Shown here: positions 15,570 to 23,148 of the stretch, piece by piece
Layout of the letters: each line of letters opens with the position of its first letter
Position numbering within the stretch: the first letter of the stretch is position 1
Assembly: GCA_038230835.1 (NCBI GenBank)
Contig: JBBRMM010000009.1
Span: forward strand, 62,001-126,000
DNA: 64,000 nt
Direction of reading: 5' to 3'
From: DASUHT01 sp038230835
Lineage (GTDB): Bacteria > Actinomycetota > Thermoleophilia > Gaiellales > JAICJC01
The notes under the pieces: model-generated
Told to the model about the DNA's origin: nothing
Seen by the model: the letters and a program-made list of their open reading frames with translations, nothing else
The model's database searches: none
Position numbers and translations under genes: made by a program

Positions 15570-18035
15570 ATGGAACGCTATGACGCCGCCACCGTCGAGG
15601 CCCGATGGCAGGCGATCTGGGAGCGCGAGCGGATTTTCGAGACCGCGAATCCGGCACCCGGCGACGACACCTCGAGGTTGACCTACGTGCTCGAGATGCT
15701 GCCCTACCCCTCCGGCGTGCTGCACATGGGGCACGTCAAGAACTACACGATGGGCGACGTGGTCACGCTGTACCGGCGCCGCAACGGCGATCGCGTGATG
15801 CACCCGATGGGCTACGACGCCTTCGGGCTGCCGGCAGAGAACGCGGCGATTCGCACCGGGCAGCATCCGGCCGAGTCGACCCGTGCCAACATCGCGGCCA
15901 TCCGCGCACAGATGAAGCGGATGGGCTGGTCGATCGACTGGACGCGCGAGCTGTCCACCAGTGAGCCCGAGTACTACCGCTGGACGCAGTGGATCTTTCT
16001 GCGCCTGTACGAGGCCGGGCTGGCCTACCGGAAGGCCGCCGTGGTCAAGTGGTGCCCGGTCGACCAGACCGTGCTGGCCAACGAACAGGTGATCGACGGC
16101 CGCTGCGAGCGGTGCAAGAGTGAGGTCGAGGCACGCACCCTGGAGCAGTGGTTCTTCAGGATCACGGCCTACGCCGACCGCCTGCTGGACGACCTGGCCG
16201 GGGTCACCTGGCCGGATCGCGTGGTGACCATGCAGCGCAACTGGATCGGCCGTTCCGAGGGTGCTGAGGTGGTGTTCCGGCTGGACGACGGCGAGACCGA
16301 GCTGCCGGTGTTCACCACACGTCCGGACACGCTGTTCGGCGCCACCTTCTTCGTGATGGCGCCGGAGCACCCGCTGGCGCTGGAACTGGCCCGGGGCAGC
16401 GAGCACGAGCGGGAGGTCGCCGACTACGTCTCGCACACCGCCGCCAAGTCGGAGGTCGAGCGCGCCGCGGGCGAAAAGGACAAGACGGGAGTCTTCACCG
16501 GCCGCTACGTGGTCAATCCCGTCAACGACGAGCGGATCCCGGTCTGGATCGCCGACTACGTGCTGATGGGCTACGGCACCGGTGCGATCATGGCGGTTCC
16601 GGCTCACGACGAGCGCGACCTCGAGTTCGCCCGCACGTTCGGTCTGGACGTGCGCCCGGTCGTGCGTCCGCGCGAGGGCAAGGTCGTCGAGGACGGCGCG
16701 TACGTCTCGCGCACGGCCGACGAGGTGCTGATCAACTCGGGCGATTTCACCGGTGCGGCGGCGCCCGAGGGGCGCCGGGCGATCACCGAGTGGCTGGAGC
16801 GGCGGGGTCGTGGCCGGGCCACCGTGGCCTACCGGCTGCGCGACTGGCTGTTGTCCCGCCAACGCTACTGGGGTTGCCCGATCCCGGTCGTCCACTGCGG
16901 CGCCTGCGGCATCGTGCCGGTGCCCGACGACCAGCTGCCGGTGCTGCTGCCGCACGTCGACGACTACGCACCCAGGGGCCGCTCGCCGCTGGCCGCGGCG
17001 GAGGACTGGGTGCGCGTGTCGTGCCCCGGATGCGGCGGCGAGGCCCAGCGCGAGACCGACACGATGGACACGTTCGTCGACTCGTCGTGGTACTACCTGC
17101 GTTACGCCGACCCGCACAACCAGCGGGCGCCGTTCGATCGCGAGGTGGTGGACGCGTGGCTACCTGTCGACCAGTACATCGGCGGCGTCGAGCACGCGAT
17201 CCTGCACCTGCTGTACGCGCGCTTCTTCACCAAGGCGCTGCAGGATCTGGGCTACGTCGGGTTCTCCGAGCCGTTCCAGAACCTGTTCACGCAGGGGATG
17301 ATCTACTACCAGGGCGCGAAGATGGCCAAGTCCAAAGGCAACGTGATCTCACCCGACGAACACGTGGCCGAGTACGGGGCCGACACCGTGCGGCTGTACT
17401 CCCTGTTCCTGGGCCCGCCCGATCAAGACGCCGAGTGGTTCGACGGCGGCGTGGCAGGGAGCTTCCGCTTTCTGGCCCGGCTGTGGCGGCTGGTCGGCGA
17501 GTCGCTGCAGGAGATGGGCGTGGGCATCCCGCCCGCGGTGGCGGCGGACGGCCCGGGCGCCGAACTGGTGCGCAACACGCACCGGACGATCGCCAGGGTG
17601 TCGAACGACATCGGCCGTCGGTTCGCCTTCAACACCGCCGAGTCGGCGCTGCACGAGCTGGTCGGCGCGGTCATGGACAGTCCCGACGCCACACCCCAGC
17701 AGCGCCGGTTCGCGCTGGCCACCGCCGTCTCGCTGATCCAGCCCTACGCGCCGCACATCGCCTGCGAGCTGTGGGAACGGATGGGCGGCGAGCGGCTGTG
17801 GGACGAGCCCTGGCCGGCGGCCGACTCCGCCATGCTGGGGTCGGCCACCGTAACGTATGCGGTGCAGGTGAACGGCAAGCTGCGCGGCGAGGTGGAGGTG
17901 GCCAGCGACGCCGACGAGACGACCGTGGTCGCCGCCGCGCGCGGCGTCACGAACGTCGCGGTTCATCTGGACGGCACGACGGTCGTGAAGGAGATCGTGG
18001 TGCCGGGCAGGCTGGTCAACCTGGTCGTGCGCTGA
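15570..18035 (+). CDS. leuS: Leucyl-tRNA synthetase
   Basis: 821 residues, full length for bacterial LeuRS. It charges tRNA-Leu with leucine in the cytoplasm. The class I HIGH motif is HMGHV in MLPYPSGVLHMGHVKNY, and KMSKS appears as KMAKSKGNVI. The CP1 editing domain is present (TTRPDTLFGATF; GTGAIMAVPAHDERD), as are zinc-binding Cys near CPVDQTVLANEQ...CERC and a C-terminal anticodon and VNGKLRG tail. ATG 15570 has a strong GAAGGGAGG (15557-15565), and TAGAAT (15527-15532) is the probable -10, so this transcript has a leader of about 30 nt. Confidence 0.98.
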   Translation: MERYDAATVEARWQAIWERERIFETANPAPGDDTSRLTYVLEMLPYPSGVLHMGHVKNYTMGDVVTLYRRRNGDRVMHPMGYDAFGLPAENAAIRTGQHPAESTRANIAAIRAQMKRMGWSIDWTRELSTSEPEYYRWTQWIFLRLYEAGLAYRKAAVVKWCPVDQTVLANEQVIDGRCERCKSEVEARTLEQWFFRITAYADRLLDDLAGVTWPDRVVTMQRNWIGRSEGAEVVFRLDDGETELPVFTTRPDTLFGATFFVMAPEHPLALELARGSEHEREVADYVSHTAAKSEVERAAGEKDKTGVFTGRYVVNPVNDERIPVWIADYVLMGYGTGAIMAVPAHDERDLEFARTFGLDVRPVVRPREGKVVEDGAYVSRTADEVLINSGDFTGAAAPEGRRAITEWLERRGRGRATVAYRLRDWLLSRQRYWGCPIPVVHCGACGIVPVPDDQLPVLLPHVDDYAPRGRSPLAAAEDWVRVSCPGCGGEAQRETDTMDTFVDSSWYYLRYADPHNQRAPFDREVVDAWLPVDQYIGGVEHAILHLLYARFFTKALQDLGYVGFSEPFQNLFTQGMIYYQGAKMAKSKGNVISPDEHVAEYGADTVRLYSLFLGPPDQDAEWFDGGVAGSFRFLARLWRLVGESLQEMGVGIPPAVAADGPGAELVRNTHRTIARVSNDIGRRFAFNTAESALHELVGAVMDSPDATPQQRRFALATAVSLIQPYAPHIACELWERMGGERLWDEPWPAADSAMLGSATVTYAVQVNGKLRGEVEVASDADETTVVAAARGVTNVAVHLDGTTVVKEIVVPGRLVNLVVR

Positions 18036-18083
18036 TCGCACGACGCCTGTTTGGCGAATTCGCGGCCTTCGAGGTCTGGATCC

Positions 18084-18698
18084 GTGACACGCCGGTGGCG
18101 GATGCTCCCCGGCATGGAAGGCATCTCCACCCGGCGGATGGCGCTCTACGTCGCGGCGGCGGCGGCGATCCTGGTGGTCGGCTGGCGCTACCAGGCCTCG
18201 GCGGCCTCGTCGCCGCCGAGTGGCCCGCGGGCGAGCTTCGCATCGAGCCCGATCGCGGCCGCGCCGGTCTCGCCGGTTGTGGTGGTCGACGTCGCCGGAG
18301 CGGTCAGGGACGCCGGCGTCTTCCGGCTGGCCGCGGGCTCGCGCGTGCAGGACGCGGTGCGGCGGGCGCACGCGCTGCCGTCGGCTGACCTCTCGGGCGT
18401 CAACCTCGCCGCGCGTCTGGTCGACGGCGAGCAGGTGGTCGTCCCGCGCCGGGGCTCGCCCGGGACGGCTCAATCGGGGGCGGCGAGCGGACAGGCGTCG
18501 GCGGCAGCGCCGGTGTCGCTCAACTCGGGGACGCTCGAGCAGTTGGAGACGCTCGACGGCATCGGGCCCGCGCTTGCCCAGCGCATCATCGACTACCGAA
18601 CTGCGCATGGTGGGTTCCGCTCGGTCGACGAGCTCGACCAGGTCTCCGGCATCGGCCCGGCCCGGCTGGCTGCACTGCGCGGACATGTGGAGCTGTGA
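18084..18698 (+). CDS. comEA: Competence protein ComEA (SLBB plus helix-hairpin-helix)
   Basis: About 204 residues from GTG 18084; TTG 18051 or ATG 18102/18114 are alternatives, since no ribosome site decides. One membrane segment (about 20-36, MALYVAAAAAILVVGW) anchors it. An SLBB-type domain follows (VVVVDVAGAVRDAGVFRLAAG), then a helix-hairpin-helix DNA-binding domain (LNSGTLEQLETLDGIGPALA and VSGIGPARLAALRGH). ComEA binds incoming double-stranded DNA at the cell surface and passes it to the ComEC channel, whose gene overlaps by 14 nt. Confidence 0.9.
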   Translation: MTRRWRMLPGMEGISTRRMALYVAAAAAILVVGWRYQASAASSPPSGPRASFASSPIAAAPVSPVVVVDVAGAVRDAGVFRLAAGSRVQDAVRRAHALPSADLSGVNLAARLVDGEQVVVPRRGSPGTAQSGAASGQASAAAPVSLNSGTLEQLETLDGIGPALAQRIIDYRTAHGGFRSVDELDQVSGIGPARLAALRGHVEL

Positions 18699-19920
18699 TC
18701 CGCCGCCGGCGACCAGGATCGTGCTGGCCACGCTGGTCGGGCTGGTCGCGAGCGCGCTGGCCGCTCCACCGCTGGCGCTCGGCGCCGCCGCGGCCGGTCG
18801 CACGCTACCCATGCGGACGGCGGCGCTGGTCGCGGCCACCGTCGCGCTGCTCGTCGGCACGGCCCGCGTCGAGCAGTTCGACCGGCGCGTGCTGCGCTCG
18901 GGAGCGTTCGCCGGGACGGTGACGGTGACCGGGCAGCCGAGCGCCGACCGAGCACTCGCGTCGGCGGCGGGAGCGGGGGAGACCGTGGTCCTGGTCGCGC
19001 CCGGAGTGGCGTTGCAGCAGGGCGCCGTGTACCGCGTGAGCGGACGGCTGCGGCCGCTTGATCCGGTGGTGCGAGGGTACTACGCGACTCAGGGCGCCCA
19101 TCTCGAGCTGGGCGCAGCGCGCTGCGCGATGACCGGCCGCCGCGGCGGCCTGTGGGGTGTCGTGGACGAGGCGCACCGGGCGGCGCTGTCGGGGATGGGC
19201 GTCGGTTCGCGGTCGCCGCCGCCGCGTGCCCTCGTGGCCGGCGTCACGCTCGGCGACTCCGGGGCGCTGCCAACGGACGTCCGCGCCGAGCTCCGCACGA
19301 GTGGGCTTTACCACCTGGTCGCCGTGAGTGGCGAGAACGTCGCGCTGGTGACGGTGCTCGTGCTGATCGGCCTTGGGCTCGCCGGTGTCGTGGGCACGCC
19401 GGCTCGCGTATCGGCCATGATCGGCACCGGCTGCTACGTCCTGATCACGGGGGCCGGGCCGTCGATCGTGCGGGCCGGCGTGGCCGGTCTGCTGGTCGGG
19501 GTGGCGTGGCTGATCTCACGGCCCGTCATGCGCTGGCACCTGCTGGCCTGCGGAGCCGTTGCGGTGCTGGCGTTCAATCCATTGGAGCTGTTCGATCCCG
19601 GGTTCCAGCTGTCGTTCGCCGCGGTGATAGCGATCCACGTGGTTGCGCCGCGGCTGCGCAGCCTCTTCGGGCAGGCCGCTGCGGTGTCGATCGCGTGCAC
19701 GCTCGTCACCACCCCGATCGCGTGGTGGCACTTCGGACGGATCGCCCCGCTGTCCGTGCCCGCCAACCTCCTGGTGCTGCCGGTGGTCGGCCCGATCCTC
19801 TGGCTCGGCCTGATCGGCTCCGCGGTGGGCATCGTCGCCCCTGCACTCGCGGCACCGCTGCTCGGACTCGCCGATCTGCTCGCGGCGTATCTCTTGCGGG
19901 TTGCACAGATGTGCTCGTGA
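18685..19920 (+). CDS. comEC: Short ComEC-like DNA-uptake channel protein
   Basis: 411 residues with many hydrophobic segments. The competence-domain signature is visible: SGLYHLVAVSGENVALV, then FDPGFQLSFAAV and APLSVPANLLVLPVVGPI. The N-terminal OB-like region (GTVTVTGQPSADRA; GAVYRVSGRLRPLD) is present. The protein stops right after the last helices (LLAAYLLRVAQMCS), so the C-terminal metallo-beta-lactamase-like nuclease domain found in long ComEC proteins is absent. ATG 18685 overlaps comEA. It presumably moves single-stranded DNA across the membrane; the nuclease must come from elsewhere if uptake is active. Confidence 0.85.
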   Translation: MWSCDPPPATRIVLATLVGLVASALAAPPLALGAAAAGRTLPMRTAALVAATVALLVGTARVEQFDRRVLRSGAFAGTVTVTGQPSADRALASAAGAGETVVLVAPGVALQQGAVYRVSGRLRPLDPVVRGYYATQGAHLELGAARCAMTGRRGGLWGVVDEAHRAALSGMGVGSRSPPPRALVAGVTLGDSGALPTDVRAELRTSGLYHLVAVSGENVALVTVLVLIGLGLAGVVGTPARVSAMIGTGCYVLITGAGPSIVRAGVAGLLVGVAWLISRPVMRWHLLACGAVAVLAFNPLELFDPGFQLSFAAVIAIHVVAPRLRSLFGQAAAVSIACTLVTTPIAWWHFGRIAPLSVPANLLVLPVVGPILWLGLIGSAVGIVAPALAAPLLGLADLLAAYLLRVAQMCS

Positions 19921-19951
19921 CCCTGTTCGTCAGGCGAACCCGGATTCGCTA

Positions 19952-20632
19952 TCACAGTCGACACATGCGCTCGAGATCGAGCAGCACCACAAGTCCATCC
20001 GGCGTCGTCCCGATCCCGCTCACCACGTCTGTGTCGGCACCCGCGGGCGGCGGGTCGATCGCGTCAGCCTCCAGCATCAGGATGTGCTCGGTCGCCTCGA
20101 CGAGCAATCCGCGTGGACTCCCGTCGACGTCGACCATCAGCAGTCGCTCCGCCGGGTCGGCTAACGGCAGCCCCAACCTGTGGGCCGCGTCGATCGCGAC
20201 CACCACATCACCGCGTACCATCACCAGTCCGGCGACGCTTGCGGCGCGCCGTCCGGGCAGTCGCCTTGGAGGCCCGGCCACGACCACTTCTCGAACGCCG
20301 TCCATCCACACTCCGAACGGGTCGCCGGCGACCCGAACGACGAGGTAGCGACCTGCTGGGGGTGCCGGTGGTGCGCCCGGCGGGCTGGCCAAAGGCGCCG
20401 AGTCTGGAGCGGGGATAGATCGCTCGATATCACCCTCAAGTATAACGTTAAGGTATAGCCCACAGGCCTCCACCAAACGCTTCAGGGTTGCCATCGACGG
20501 CGACTGCCGACCCTGCTCGATCCGGGCCACCATGGCCTGAGAGGTACGCGCCCGGCGAGCCAGTTCCCGCTGCGAGAGCCCGCGGCGGCGGCGGGCCTCG
20601 GCCAGTAGGTCGGCATCGGAGGGTGACAGCAT
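19952..20632 (-). CDS. XRE-type HTH fused to a CheW-like domain
   Basis: 226 residues. An N-terminal Cro/C1-type helix-turn-helix (about 6-62) reads RRRGLSQRELARRARTSQAM and ARIEQGRQSPSMATLKRLVE. A Pro/Ala linker follows, then a CheW-like domain (about 92-226): YLVVRVAGDPFGVWMDGVRE, VAGLVMVRGDVVVAIDAAHR, LMVDVDGSPRGLLVEATEHI and TTPDGLVVLLDLERM. CheW domains normally couple receptors to CheA; no chemotaxis gene is near. ATG 20632 lies 6 nt after TATCAT (20644-20639), so the mRNA is leaderless. A perfect palindrome over this -10 suggests autoregulation. The hinge codons near 20430-20460 are unusually AT-rich. Confidence 0.82.
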   Translation of the reverse strand: MLSPSDADLLAEARRRRGLSQRELARRARTSQAMVARIEQGRQSPSMATLKRLVEACGLYLNVILEGDIERSIPAPDSAPLASPPGAPPAPPAGRYLVVRVAGDPFGVWMDGVREVVVAGPPRRLPGRRAASVAGLVMVRGDVVVAIDAAHRLGLPLADPAERLLMVDVDGSPRGLLVEATEHILMLEADAIDPPPAGADTDVVSGIGTTPDGLVVLLDLERMCRL

Positions 20633-20638
20633 CCGGGC

Positions 20639-20664
20639 ATGATATCGGATTCGGTTCGATATCA
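20639..20664. promoter_or_regulatory. Palindromic operator over the HTH-CheW -10 box
   Basis: TGATATCG (20640-20647) and CGATATCA (20657-20664) are a perfect 8-bp inverted repeat with a 9-bp spacer. The left arm overlaps the TATCAT -10 box of the HTH-CheW gene. Size and symmetry suit a dimeric XRE repressor, so negative autoregulation is likely. A partial third copy (GATACG) follows at 20665. Confidence 0.65.
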
Positions 20665-20734
20665 GATACGATGTCGAGCGAGGCGCCGAGAGCCTGGGGA
20701 CAGCGCTGTCCCTCGGACATGCGACAATGCGCTT

Positions 20735-21196
20735 GTGAAGCTGTCAGCCAAGGCGGACTACGCGGTGCGCGCGGTGCTCGTGCTCGCCTCCCACGAGGGC
20801 GACAAGCCCATGAAGGGCGAGTTGATCGCGCGTGCGCAGGATCTGCCGCTGAAGTTCGTCGAGAACATCCTCGGCGAGCTCAAGCACGCGCGCCTTGTGG
20901 CCTCGCACCGTGGCCCCGACGGCGGCTACCGGCTGGCCGTGCCGCCCGATCAGATCACGCTCGCCGACGTGATCCGGGTGGTGGACGGCCCGATTGCCGC
21001 GGTGGCGGGAGTCGTGCCCGACGACATCACCTACCCACCTGGTGCCGAAGCGCTGCCCGCGGTATGGATGGAGGCTCGCGAGAAGCTGCGCTCGGTGCTG
21101 GAGCACATCACCTTTGCCGACCTGGTCGAGCGATCGCGGACGGTTGCCGCAAAGGGCGGCCGGCGGGCGGCGGCGGTCGAGCGCTCGGCATCGTGA
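20735..21196 (+). CDS. Rrf2-family regulator without cluster cysteines
   Basis: 153 residues. The winged helix starts KLSAKADYAVRAVLVLA, the classic Rrf2 opening, and continues LPLKFVENILGELKHARLV and HRGPDGGYRLA. Iron-sulfur members carry three Cys in the loop after the wing, but this protein has no Cys at all, so it would sense something else or be constitutive. GTG 20735 follows GACAAT (20723-20728) by 6 nt; the frame upstream lacks support. It overlaps holA by GTGA. Confidence 0.86.
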   Translation: MKLSAKADYAVRAVLVLASHEGDKPMKGELIARAQDLPLKFVENILGELKHARLVASHRGPDGGYRLAVPPDQITLADVIRVVDGPIAAVAGVVPDDITYPPGAEALPAVWMEAREKLRSVLEHITFADLVERSRTVAAKGGRRAAAVERSAS

Positions 21197-22140
21197 GCTC
21201 GGCAGAGCTCAAGCCGGCATACCTGATCGCCGGCAGTGACTGGCCCAAGGTGGACGCGGCGATGGCCCGTCTGCGGTCGCGCTTCGCCGAAGAGTCGGTG
21301 GAGCAGCTTGCTGCCGGCGACGAGACGGATGTGGTGGCGGCGTGCAATGCACTCGATCTGCTCGGCCAGCCGCGGCTGGTGCTGGTGCGCGGCGTCGAGG
21401 TGCTCGACGCCGACGCGATCGCCGGCATCGTCGAGTATCTCGGCGCGCCGACGCCAAACACCTGCCTCGCGCTGTTCGGTGCAGGCGGGATCGACCCCAA
21501 CGGACCGCTCATGGCCGCGGTCGCGGTGGTCGGGGACGTGCGCATCTTCGACGCCCCCGAGCGCAAGCAGGCCGCCGAGTGGGTCGTCCGGCGGTTCGGT
21601 GAGCTGGGCGTCCGCTGTCCGCAGGCGGTCGCCCGGCGGGTCGTGGAGCGGGCCGGTGAGGATATGGGCGAGCTCGCGCTGGAGGTGGAGAAGATCGCCA
21701 CCTTCTGCGGGTCGCAGGAGCCGCGTGAGGAGGATATCGATGTGCTGGTGCCGGCGAACGCCGACATCAAGCCGTGGGACATCACCGACGCGTGGGGGCG
21801 CCGCGATGCCGCGGCGGTGCTGGCGCTGGCGGTGGCCGACATCGACCGGCCGGATGAGGTTGGCAGGGTGGTGGCCCAGCTGTCCGCGCACGTGCGCAAG
21901 GTGCACCGGGCGGCTGCGCTGGTCGAGGGCGGATCGACCCAGGCGGACGTCGCCCGCGAGCTCGGCATGAAGCCGTATCCCGCACAGAAGCTGGTCGCCC
22001 AGGCGCGCGGGTTCACCGGCCGTGAGCTCGCTGCAGCTGTGGTGCGGTTGGCCGAGCTCGACCTCGCGGTCAAGGGGGGAAGCCGGCTCGACGCACGCTT
22101 CGAGCTGGAGTTGGCGCTGGCCGACATCGCGCGCGGGTGA
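21193..22140 (+). CDS. holA: DNA polymerase III delta subunit
   Basis: 315 residues. It is the clamp-loader delta subunit that opens the beta clamp. Visible matches are the start (KPAYLIAGSDWPKVDAAMARL), the domain II region (VFRDAPERKQAAEWV-like FDAPERKQAAEWVVRRF) and the conserved KPWDITDAWGRRDAAAVL and MKPYPAQKLVAQARGFTGREL of HolA C-terminal domains. GTG 21193 overlaps the Rrf2 gene, and the stop overlaps the next gene. In many bacteria holA lies between comEC and rpsT, as here. Confidence 0.92.
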   Translation: MSSAELKPAYLIAGSDWPKVDAAMARLRSRFAEESVEQLAAGDETDVVAACNALDLLGQPRLVLVRGVEVLDADAIAGIVEYLGAPTPNTCLALFGAGGIDPNGPLMAAVAVVGDVRIFDAPERKQAAEWVVRRFGELGVRCPQAVARRVVERAGEDMGELALEVEKIATFCGSQEPREEDIDVLVPANADIKPWDITDAWGRRDAAAVLALAVADIDRPDEVGRVVAQLSAHVRKVHRAAALVEGGSTQADVARELGMKPYPAQKLVAQARGFTGRELAAAVVRLAELDLAVKGGSRLDARFELELALADIARG

Positions 22141-22811
22141 GCGGGAACACGCTCGCTGCCGCCGCGGCCACGGTGGCCGCGCTGGCCTGCACGGGGGTGT
22201 GCGCGGACAGGCTGCGCCGAGCACGTGGGCCGCGTGCGCCGCTGATCGCGTGGACGATCGGGTTCGCCCTCTTCTCCGTGGCCACGACGTGCCTGTGGAT
22301 GGGCGCGGCGCAGGGCTGGTCGGCGACCCCGTTTCGGATCTACTACCTGACCGGTGGGGTACTGGTGGTGGCGTTCCTGGCGGTGGGGGAACTGCTCCTG
22401 GTGGCGCCGGGGACGCGTGTGGCGCGGGTGGTCGCGGCCACCATGCTGTTTCTCACGTTCGCGTCGGTCGCGGCGGTGCTGGCGGCTCGAGTGGACGCGG
22501 TCGCGCTCGCCCGGGCCGGCGCCACGCCACCCAACGACGCGCTGGTTGGGCCCTGGCCCAAGGTGATGGCGATCGCCCTCAACTCGGTGGGCACGCTGGT
22601 GCTGCTGGCCGGCTCGATCGCATCTGCTCGTCGCCGGCGCGATTCGCGGCCGCTGCTCGTGGCCCTGGGAGTGGGCGTGATCGCGCTCGCATCGACCGCC
22701 ACCCGGCTCGGGAGTTACTCGTTGTTCGCGGTTGGGCAGTCGGCCGGGATCGTGCTGATCCTGCTCGGGCTGGTGACCCGGCGGGCTAGGCCGAGGTCGT
22801 CTGGCGGCTGA
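22137..22811 (+). CDS. Hypothetical multi-pass membrane protein
   Basis: 224 residues from GTG 22137, overlapping the holA stop. About seven hydrophobic segments alternate with short basic loops (RLRRARGPRAP; SARRRRDSRP). No enzyme motif is seen. Its last 26 nt overlap the 3' end of rpsT on the opposite strand. It is cotranscribed with holA; function unknown. Confidence 0.7.
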   Translation: MSGNTLAAAAATVAALACTGVCADRLRRARGPRAPLIAWTIGFALFSVATTCLWMGAAQGWSATPFRIYYLTGGVLVVAFLAVGELLLVAPGTRVARVVAATMLFLTFASVAAVLAARVDAVALARAGATPPNDALVGPWPKVMAIALNSVGTLVLLAGSIASARRRRDSRPLLVALGVGVIALASTATRLGSYSLFAVGQSAGIVLILLGLVTRRARPRSSGG

Positions 22812-23058
22812 CCAGTCGCGCCGCCTGCGACTTTTTGCGTGCGGCGGCGTTGGGGTGGATCGCCTTGCGGGCGGCCGCTCTGTCCACCAGCGCCGTCAGC
22901 GCCAGGTGCGTGGCTTCGGCCTTGTCGTCGTCGCCCTGCGTCACCTCTGCCGCGAGCCGCTTCTGGAGGGTCTTGATCTGCGTTCGGTAGCGCAGGTTCT
23001 CGAGGCGCTGACGCGCCGCCGTTCGCACTCGCTTGGCCTGCTGCTTCGAATTCGCCAA
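22786..23058 (-). CDS. rpsT: 30S ribosomal protein S20
   Basis: 90 residues: ANSKQQAKRVRTAARQRLEN, then KTLQKRLAAEVTQGDDDKAE and AIHPNAAARKKSQAARLV. This is the standard S20 helical protein that binds 16S rRNA. The start is TTG at 23058, placed by the family's conserved M-A-N-S/I-K N-terminus and GGAAGG 6 nt upstream; the frame extends nine codons further without homology. A TATCAT -10 (23119-23114) gives a leader of about 50 nt. Its 3' end overlaps that of the convergent membrane-protein gene. Confidence 0.95.
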   Translation of the reverse strand: MANSKQQAKRVRTAARQRLENLRYRTQIKTLQKRLAAEVTQGDDDKAEATHLALTALVDRAAARKAIHPNAAARKKSQAARLVSRQTTSA

Positions 23059-23113
23059 CCTGATCCTTCCGATGTGCACGCACACTCACGCCCGCCGGAC
23101 GGCGAGCGCGGGG

Positions 23114-23139
23114 ATGATAGCAAAGCCGGCCGGTAGACT
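23114..23139. promoter_or_regulatory. Divergent -10 boxes of rpsT and murJ
   Basis: On the minus strand TATCAT (23119-23114) serves rpsT with a leader. On the plus strand TAGACT (23134-23139) lies 9 nt before murJ ATG 23149, a nearly leaderless start. Both fit TAnnnT. Confidence 0.5.
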
Positions 23140-23148
23140 CAGCCGCCG

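Noticed and set aside
15546..17117. 523-codon open frame antisense to leuS
   Set aside because: It mirrors leuS, has low-complexity His/Arg/Gly composition typical of high-GC shadow frames, and no promoter or ribosome site.
17349..18860. 503-codon open frame antisense to leuS and comEA
   Set aside because: Shadow frame; both plus-strand genes are certain by homology.
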